Source: Frankiales bacterium (GTDB lineage Bacteria > Actinomycetota > Actinomycetes > Mycobacteriales > SCTD01). Taken from it: a DNA stretch of 6,957 bases. The stretch lies in assembly GCA_025465145.1 (NCBI GenBank), contig JAODNS010000206.1, positions 1 to 6,957 on the forward strand. The letters are read 5' to 3'. The notes beneath the pieces were generated by a model. The model saw only the letters and a list, made by a program, of their open reading frames with translations, had not been told where the DNA came from and searched no databases. Position numbers and translations under genes: made by a program. Below are positions 1-4,893 of the stretch, one piece after another (position 1 is the first letter of the stretch; each line of letters opens with the position of its first letter).

Positions 1-57
1 CCGGGACGGCGGTGGGGTGCGGCGCGGCGCGGGGCCGCGGGGCGGGACGGGCGTCAA
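1..57 (-). CDS. Possible 5' end of ftsI (penicillin-binding protein), partial
   Basis: Candidate only. On the minus strand a TTG at 57-55 overlaps the ftsL stop codon (TTGA arrangement) and opens a frame that stays open for 19 codons to the window edge. The predicted start is [19 protein letters not shown], a Pro/Arg-rich stretch of the kind often seen in the cytoplasmic N-terminus of actinobacterial FtsI/PBP2 proteins. In most dcw clusters ftsI follows ftsL directly, so an ftsI start near here is expected. There is no ATG or GTG in this strand between the ftsL stop and the edge. All three minus frames are open and GC-rich here and no Shine-Dalgarno sequence is visible, so the real start may lie outside the window. 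Confidence 0.3.
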   Translation of the reverse strand, partial: MTPVPPRGPAPRRTPPPSR

Positions 58-590
58 CGCGCTGCCGCAGTCGAGCGGGGCTTCGGAGCCGTCCAGGTGG
101 TCGAGCCGGACACCTTCTGCCAGCCACCGGTGGCCGGCGGCTGCGACTTCGGCTTCGCCTGCGCAGCCGGCTGGGCCGGCGCGGCGACGACCGGCTGCGC
201 CACTGCGGCCGCCGGTGCCGGCGCGCCGAGGACCTTGCCGTCGGACAGCCGGAGGAAGGCGGGCGGGCCGCCGGGGACCATCCCGAGCCGTGTCGCGCGG
301 GAGGCCAGCGAGTGCGGCGACTGCAGGTCGGCGACCTGGCGCTGCAAGGCCTGCTCGCGGTCGGCGAGCTGGCGGCCCTCGACCTGCAGGGCGTGCAGCG
401 CGAAGGCGTCCTGCGCGAGGACGGTGTTGAGCGCGAGCAGGCCGAGCAGCCCGGCGAGCAGGATGAGCACGACCACGACGACGAACGGCGTGCGGGCGGC
501 GCTGGAGCGGCGGGCTGCGACCAGGCGGAGGTACGCCGGCTTCGCCGAGCCGGTGCGCGGAAGCGCCCGGGCGAGCGTCGCGGCGGTCAT
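54..590 (-). CDS. ftsL: FtsL-like cell division protein (septum formation initiator type)
   Basis: 178-aa bitopic membrane protein. Residues 1-35 are a basic cytoplasmic segment, 36-58 a very hydrophobic membrane helix ([19 protein letters not shown]), and 61-90 a heptad-like coiled coil ([17 protein letters not shown]). Next comes a short conserved-looking block ([14 protein letters not shown], about 95-108), then an Ala/Pro-rich tail from about 123 to the end. FtsL-family proteins pair with FtsB-type partners through this coiled coil and help recruit or activate the FtsWI septal peptidoglycan synthase. The call rests on topology plus position directly after rsmH, because FtsL sequences are poorly conserved. 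The ATG at 590 overlaps the rsmH stop by 4 bases (ATGA) with only a weak GGGA upstream, so translation is probably coupled. The long Ala/Pro tail is larger than in compact FtsL proteins. Confidence 0.85.
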   Translation of the reverse strand: MTAATLARALPRTGSAKPAYLRLVAARRSSAARTPFVVVVVLILLAGLLGLLALNTVLAQDAFALHALQVEGRQLADREQALQRQVADLQSPHSLASRATRLGMVPGGPPAFLRLSDGKVLGAPAPAAAVAQPVVAAPAQPAAQAKPKSQPPATGGWQKVSGSTTWTAPKPRSTAAAR

Positions 591-1540
591 GCCGCGTCCC
601 GCACGCGCTCAGCGGCACGCAGGCGGACGGAGGCGGCGCGCGGATTGCGGGCCACCTCATCCTCGGCGGCCTGCTCGGAGCCGCGGACGAGCAGCCGCAG
701 CTCGGGGCCGGACCCCGCGGGGATGAAGGGGAGGTCGACGGGCACGTCGCTCGTCGAGCGCGCGCGCAGCTCGGACTTCACGATCTTGTCCTCCAGCGAC
801 TGGTAGCTCATCACCACGAGCCGGCCGCCGACGGCGAGGGCATCGATAGCGGCGGGGATGGCCCGGCGCAGGACGCCGAGCTCGTCGTTGACCTCGATCC
901 GCAGCGCCTGGAACGTCCGCTTCGCGGGGTGGCCGCCGGTGCGGCGGGTGGCGGCCGGGATGGCGGCGCGGACCAGCTCGGCGAGGCGGGCGCTGCCGGT
1001 GAACGGCTCGACCGCCCGCTCGCGGACGATCGCGTCGGCGATCCGGCCGGCGAACCGCTCGTCGCCGTACTCCTTGAGCACCCGCGCCAGCGACCGGCCG
1101 TCGTAGGTGTTCACGACCTCGGCGGCGGTGCGGCCGGCGGTCTGGTCCATCCGCATGTCGAGCGGGGCGTCCTGGGCGTAGGCGAAGCCGCGGTCGGCCT
1201 CGTCCAGCTGCAGCGAGCTCACACCCAGGTCGAACAGGATCCCCTGCACGCGGGTGCCGGCGAGGACCCGCGGGAGCTCGTCGTACACGGCGTGGACCAG
1301 CGTCACCCGGTCGCCGTAGGGAGCGAGCCGGGCGCTGCTGCGACGCAGCGCCTCCGGGTCGCGGTCCAGGCCGAGGAGCCGGGCGGGAGTCTCGGCGAGC
1401 AGCGCCTCGGCGTGCCCGCCCATGCCGAGCGTGCAGTCGACGACGACGGCGTCCGGCGCGCTGAGCGCGGGGGCCAGCAGGCCGACGCACCGCTCGAGCA
1501 GCACCGGGACGTGTGCCGGCTCTGGCGTCACAGCGGTCAC
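587..1540 (-). CDS. rsmH: 16S rRNA (cytosine(1402)-N(4))-methyltransferase RsmH (MraW)
   Basis: 317-aa cytoplasmic SAM-dependent methyltransferase that N4-methylates C1402 in the decoding centre of 16S rRNA. Family hallmarks are all present: [13 protein letters not shown] at 10-22; the SAM-binding loop DCTLGMGGH at 35-43 followed by LDRD at 58-61; [10 protein letters not shown] at 104-113; [16 protein letters not shown] at 117-132; [18 protein letters not shown] at 204-221; and [11 protein letters not shown] at 245-255. Length is normal for the family. The start is a GTG at 1540-1538, chosen because it places the HVPVLL block at residue 10 as usual. No Shine-Dalgarno sequence precedes it. Instead it shares one base with the stop of the 44-codon ORF upstream (TAGTG), implying reinitiation. 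Its stop overlaps the ftsL start (ATGA). Confidence 0.97.
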   Translation of the reverse strand: MTAVTPEPAHVPVLLERCVGLLAPALSAPDAVVVDCTLGMGGHAEALLAETPARLLGLDRDPEALRRSSARLAPYGDRVTLVHAVYDELPRVLAGTRVQGILFDLGVSSLQLDEADRGFAYAQDAPLDMRMDQTAGRTAAEVVNTYDGRSLARVLKEYGDERFAGRIADAIVRERAVEPFTGSARLAELVRAAIPAATRRTGGHPAKRTFQALRIEVNDELGVLRRAIPAAIDALAVGGRLVVMSYQSLEDKIVKSELRARSTSDVPVDLPFIPAGSGPELRLLVRGSEQAAEDEVARNPRAASVRLRAAERVRDAA

Positions 1541-1674
1541 TAGCCGAGCAGGCTTGCGGTGGCCTGCGCGGCGACCGTGACCAGCGCGGTGACGCCGACG
1601 GAGATCGTCAGCAGCACCAGGCTCTGGCGCACCTCGGCGCCGAGCCCGTCCTTCGTACCCGACTTCTCGTCCAT
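1540..1674 (-). CDS. Small single-pass membrane protein (44 aa) between mraZ and rsmH, unknown function
   Basis: An ATG at 1674-1672 begins a 44-codon frame ending in TAG at 1542-1540. I do not recognise a family. Residues 1-17 are hydrophilic ([17 protein letters not shown]). About 18-37 form a plausible membrane helix ([20 protein letters not shown]), and the C-terminus is short (ATASLLG). By charge the N-terminus is likely cytoplasmic. Evidence that it is real: 42 of 44 sense codons end in G or C, a good Shine-Dalgarno (GAGAGG, 1681-1686) lies 6 nt upstream, and its stop overlaps the rsmH GTG by one base (TAGTG). It lies 154 bp downstream of mraZ in the same orientation. It could be a small divisome-associated membrane protein, or it could serve mainly to deliver ribosomes to rsmH, which lacks its own ribosome binding site. 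Confidence 0.75.
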   Translation of the reverse strand: MDEKSGTKDGLGAEVRQSLVLLTISVGVTALVTVAAQATASLLG

Positions 1675-1712
1675 CTCGACCCTCTCGGTGGTGCTGGACC
1701 CCGTCGGCTCGC

Positions 1713-1746
1713 GGACCTCGGGGGGGTGCTCCCTGCCGCCAGGTCC
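1713..1746 (-). other. Short inverted repeat in the leader of the 44-codon ORF
   Basis: GGACCT (1713-1718) and AGGTCC (1741-1746) are perfect complements, 22 nt apart, just downstream (in minus-strand transcript order) of the larger hairpin at 1747-1802. The arm at 1741-1743 also belongs to a second copy of CGCCAGG (1737-1743). That copy could instead pair with CCTGGCG at 1762-1768, so two folds compete. A 6-bp stem in DNA this GC-rich can arise by chance. Confidence 0.3.
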
Positions 1747-1802
1747 CCGCCCGCTCCCCCGCCTGGCGCCGGGGAAGGTGCGCCAGGAAGGGGAGCGGTC
1801 GG
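1747..1802 (-). other. Long GC-rich hairpin in the mraZ to rsmH gap (possible attenuator or processing element)
   Basis: The outer arms CCGCTCCCC (1751-1759) and GGGGAGCGG (1790-1798) pair over 9 bp. After a 2x2 internal loop, CCTGGCG (1762-1768) and CGCCAGG (1781-1787) pair over 7 bp, with a 12-nt loop. Beyond one mismatch the stem continues for 3 bp (1747-1749 with 1800-1802). The structure begins 27 nt after the mraZ stop. No T-run follows it on the minus strand, so it is not a canonical intrinsic terminator. It could be a U-less actinobacterial terminator or attenuator, or an mRNA stability or processing signal that sets mraZ apart from the downstream genes. Confidence 0.6.
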
Positions 1803-1828
1803 AGGCCTGAGGGCAGGGGTCTGGCTGG

Positions 1829-2251
1829 CTAGAGGAGGACCTCGTCGTCCTGGTCGGCGAACGCCTGCTCCTGCGCCGCCTCGTACGCGGCCCAGGCCTC
1901 GACGTCCCAGATCTCGAGGCGGGTGTTGGCGCCGATCACGACGCAGTCGCGGTCCAGGCCCGCGTACGTGCGCAGCCGGGCCGGGATCGTGATGCGGCCC
2001 TGCTTGTCGGGGGTCTCGTCGGAGGCGCTGGAGAAGAACATCCGGCCGTAGTCGCGGGCGTTCCTCGACGTGAGGGACGCCGACTGCAGCTCCTGGGCCC
2101 GCTGGTCGAACGCGGCGCGGGTGAACACGAACAGGCAGCGCTCCTGCCCCCTCGTCACCACCACGCCTCCCGCGAGCTCGTCCCGGTACTTGGCCGGCAG
2201 GAACAGCCGGCCCTTGTCGTCGAGGCGCGGGGTGTGGGTGCCCAGGAACAC
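1829..2251 (-). CDS. mraZ: Transcriptional regulator MraZ
   Basis: 140 aa, close to the usual length of about 143. MraZ is a ring-forming DNA-binding protein of the SpoVT-AbrB type that controls its own dcw operon. Two tandem half-domains are visible, each with the signature D-x-x-G-R-x-x-x-P-x-x-x-[16 protein letters not shown] at about 9-23 and [14 protein letters not shown] at 81-94. Both are followed by the expected hydrophobic strands and, at the C-terminus, the [13 protein letters not shown] block. The start is GTG at 2251-2249, because [15 protein letters not shown] matches the family N-terminus. A purine-rich AAGGGGGG (2262-2269) lies 10 nt upstream. It is the first gene of the leftward dcw operon and lies next to four putative MraZ boxes, which fits autoregulation. 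A 154-bp gap with a hairpin follows it. Confidence 0.97.
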   Translation of the reverse strand: MFLGTHTPRLDDKGRLFLPAKYRDELAGGVVVTRGQERCLFVFTRAAFDQRAQELQSASLTSRNARDYGRMFFSSASDETPDKQGRITIPARLRTYAGLDRDCVVIGANTRLEIWDVEAWAAYEAAQEQAFADQDDEVLL

Positions 2252-2270
2252 GGTCCTGCCACCCCCCTTG

Positions 2271-2310
2271 CTCCGATGTCCACCACGTTACTCCACTTTC
2301 CTCCATCGTC
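2271..2310 (-). promoter_or_regulatory. Putative MraZ operator: four 10-bp-spaced boxes
   Basis: Read on the minus strand, TGGAG (2301-2305), TGGAG (2291-2295), TGGTG (2281-2285) and CGGAG (2271-2275) recur at exactly 10-bp intervals, one helical turn apart. Characterised MraZ operators use TGGGN-type repeats separated by 5 nt, the same geometry with a slightly different core. The boxes lie in the spacer, at the -10 edge and around the predicted start site of the mraZ promoter, a position suited to repression. The role is inferred from pattern and position. Confidence 0.75.
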
Positions 2311-2312
2311 AA
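2285..2312 (-). promoter_or_regulatory. Predicted sigma-70-type promoter of the mraZ/dcw operon
   Basis: The minus strand carries TTGACG (2312-2307) as a -35 element and TAACGT (2290-2285, TAnnnT) as a -10 element with a 16-nt spacer. This is a good housekeeping-type match and the least GC-rich patch in the region. Transcription would start near 2278, leaving a leader of about 26 nt before the mraZ GTG. The MraZ boxes are interleaved with it. Confidence 0.65.
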
Positions 2313-2564
2313 CGCCGACGCGCACCTGTAGCGCGTGTTCCGCCGCGTCTTCCCGACCCGCAGTCGCAGCGGCCGGCGAGCGTGCGTTCAGGCGCGGCCG
2401 GCCCCGCGTGGGGCGCGGTGGAGCAGCCGGGAACGCACGGCCGCCGCGGGACGTCGGACGGGAAGCGCAGTGGTTGCAGAACCGTTGTGGCTCGCAGGTG
2501 CCGTCGCCGCGTCCGGGTGACACCATCGGCCGCACTGCTCGTCCGGCCCGCTCCTGGAGGTCCT
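2313..2564. other. Divergent intergenic region, no gene seen
   Basis: About 250 bp between the mraZ promoter and the moxR start. I see no credible coding frame: the frames open here lack a ribosome binding site and family resemblance. It contains GC-rich inverted repeats: GGCCGGC (2371-2377) with GCCGGCC (2397-2403), GCCCC (2401-2405) with GGGGC (2410-2414), and GGTT/AACC around 2472-2483. The rightward promoter for moxR should be here, but no convincing -10/-35 pair is visible. Confidence 0.5.
2556..2560 (+). promoter_or_regulatory. Ribosome binding site deciding the moxR start
   Basis: GGAGG (followed by T, so GGAGGT) lies 4 nt before the GTG at 2565. It is the only strong Shine-Dalgarno near the 5' end of this frame. 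It argues against the upstream in-frame GTG codons, including the one at 2517, even though the frame is open far to the left. Confidence 0.7.
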
Positions 2565-3556
<992 letters not shown>

Positions 3557-3560
<4 letters not shown>

Positions 3561-4837
3561 GCGACCTGTCCGCTGCCCTGTCCGGGCTCACCACGCGCGG
3601 CCGCTGCCTGCTGGCCGCGGGGCTCGCGCTGGTCGCGTGCTCGGTGCTGCTCGGCCAGCGCGACCTGCTGCGCGCCGCGCTGTTCCTCGTCGCGCTGCCG
3701 CTGTGCGCCGTGGCGGTGGTGGCGCGCACCCGGTACCGGCTCGCCTGCAAGCGCCACCTCGACCCGCCCCGGGTGGAGGCCGGCCGGCCAGCGACCGCCC
3801 GGCTCCGCCTGGACAACGTCTCCCGGCTGCCCAGCGGCGTGCTGCTCATGGAGGACGCCCTCCCGTACACGCTGGGCGGCCGGCCGCGCTTCGTCCTCGA
3901 CAAGATCGAGCCGAAGGGGGTGCGCGACGTCAGCTACCCGGTGCGCGCGGACGTGCGCGGCCGCTACGTCGTCGGCCCGCTCTCGGTCCGGCTCACCGAT
4001 CCCTTCGGCCTCGTCGAACTGACCCGCTCCTTCGCGCAGACCGACGACCTCGTCGTGACGCCCGTCGTCAGCACGCTCCCCTCGGTGCGGCTGGGCGGCG
4101 ACTGGGCCGGCGGCGGTGACGCCACCACGCGGTCGGTGTCGACCAGCGGCAGCGACGACGCGGCGACGCGCGAGTACCGGCAGGGCGACGACCTGCGCAA
4201 GGTGCACTGGCGGTCCACGGCCCGCGTCGGGGAGCTGATGGTCCGGCGCGAGGAGCAGCCGTTCCAGAGCCGCGCGACGCTGCTGCTCGACGGCCGCACG
4301 TCCGCGCACCGCGGCGAGGGACCGGGCTCGTCGTTCGAGTACGCCGTCAGCGCCGTCGCCTCCATCGGCGTCGCCCTCACCCGCGCCGGCTTCGTGCTGC
4401 GGCTGATGGGCGACGACGGCAACGACATCCCGCCGCCCGGCGCCGCCCTCACCGAGGGCGTCCTGCTGGACTCGCTGGCGCTCGTCATCGGCAGCCGCTC
4501 GCCGAGCCTCCTGCCCGCGGCCACCCGGCTGCGGACCGGCGTCGACGGCGTCCTCGTCGCCGTGCTCGGCGCGCTCGACCTCGAAGACGCCGAGCGGCTG
4601 GCCCGGCTGCGCACCGGCTCCGGCACCTGCGTCGCCGTGCTGCTCGACACCGACAGCTGGAAGCCCGGCCCGGCCCGCGCCCGCGAGGCCGCCCAGCAGG
4701 ACCACCAGCGGGTGGCGTCGCTGTTGGGCGGCGCCGGCTGGCGCGTGCTGCCCGTGGAGCACGGCACCACCCTCGCCTCCGTGTGGCCGCTGGCCGGCGC
4801 CCGCGGCGTACGACCGGCAGCAGAGGTGGGCGCGTGA
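3557..4837 (+). CDS. DUF58 domain-containing membrane protein
   Basis: 426 aa. Two adjacent hydrophobic helices near the N-terminus (about 16-33 and 38-56) anchor it in the membrane, with the bulk probably cytoplasmic. A beta-rich region follows, including the typical GRYVVGPLSVRLTDPFGLVE. The DUF58 signature is at 205-223 (REYRQGDDLRKVHWRSTAR), followed by GELMVRREEQP. After it, LLLDGRTSA (about 242-250) resembles the first strand and metal-site loop of a VWA fold in degenerate form, as usual for DUF58. Such proteins are the habitual neighbours and probable partners of MoxR ATPases. The start overlaps the moxR stop (ATGA), implying coupled, roughly equal production. The stop at 4835-4837 lies 52 nt before the tgpA-like ATG and overlaps a 19-codon mini-ORF. 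The molecular function of the family is not established. Confidence 0.93.
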
Positions 4838-4893
4838 ACGCATTCCGTCAGGTCCCTCGCCGGCGCTCTCGACCAGCCGGAGGCCGCGCATGA
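4834..4893 (+). other. 19-codon mini-ORF bridging the DUF58 and TgpA-like genes
   Basis: A GTG at 4834 overlaps the DUF58 stop (GTGA) and is preceded by a Shine-Dalgarno-like GAGGTGG (4823-4829). The frame encodes VNAFRQVPRRRSRPAGGRA and stops at 4891-4893, overlapping the next gene's ATG (ATGA). Only 11 of 19 codons end in G or C, unlike the real genes here, so the peptide itself is probably not under coding selection. It may be a reinitiation bridge, a remnant of an older start for the TgpA-like gene in another frame, or chance. Confidence 0.25.
4879..4883 (+). promoter_or_regulatory. Ribosome binding site of the TgpA-like gene
   Basis: GGAGG sits 6 nt before the ATG at 4890, an ideal spacing. 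It fixes the start at MSTRERLTLAA rather than at any of the downstream GTG codons in the first membrane helix. Confidence 0.8.

Noticed and set aside
1559..1810. Plus-strand 83-codon frame in the mraZ-rsmH gap
   Set aside because: No ribosome binding site or family resemblance. It lies antisense to the 44-codon ORF, which has much better coding evidence.
2429..2455. GGGAAC ... GTC pair, 18 nt apart, as an ECF-sigma-like promoter for moxR
   Set aside because: The downstream element is only a GTC triplet, and such pairs are frequent by chance in this composition. There is not enough to call a promoter.
2070..2564. N-terminal extension of the MoxR frame into and past the divergent promoter
   Set aside because: It would overlap mraZ and the promoter. 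The extension is Arg/Pro-rich and unlike the family, and the GGAGG before the GTG at 2565 gives the normal MoxR length.
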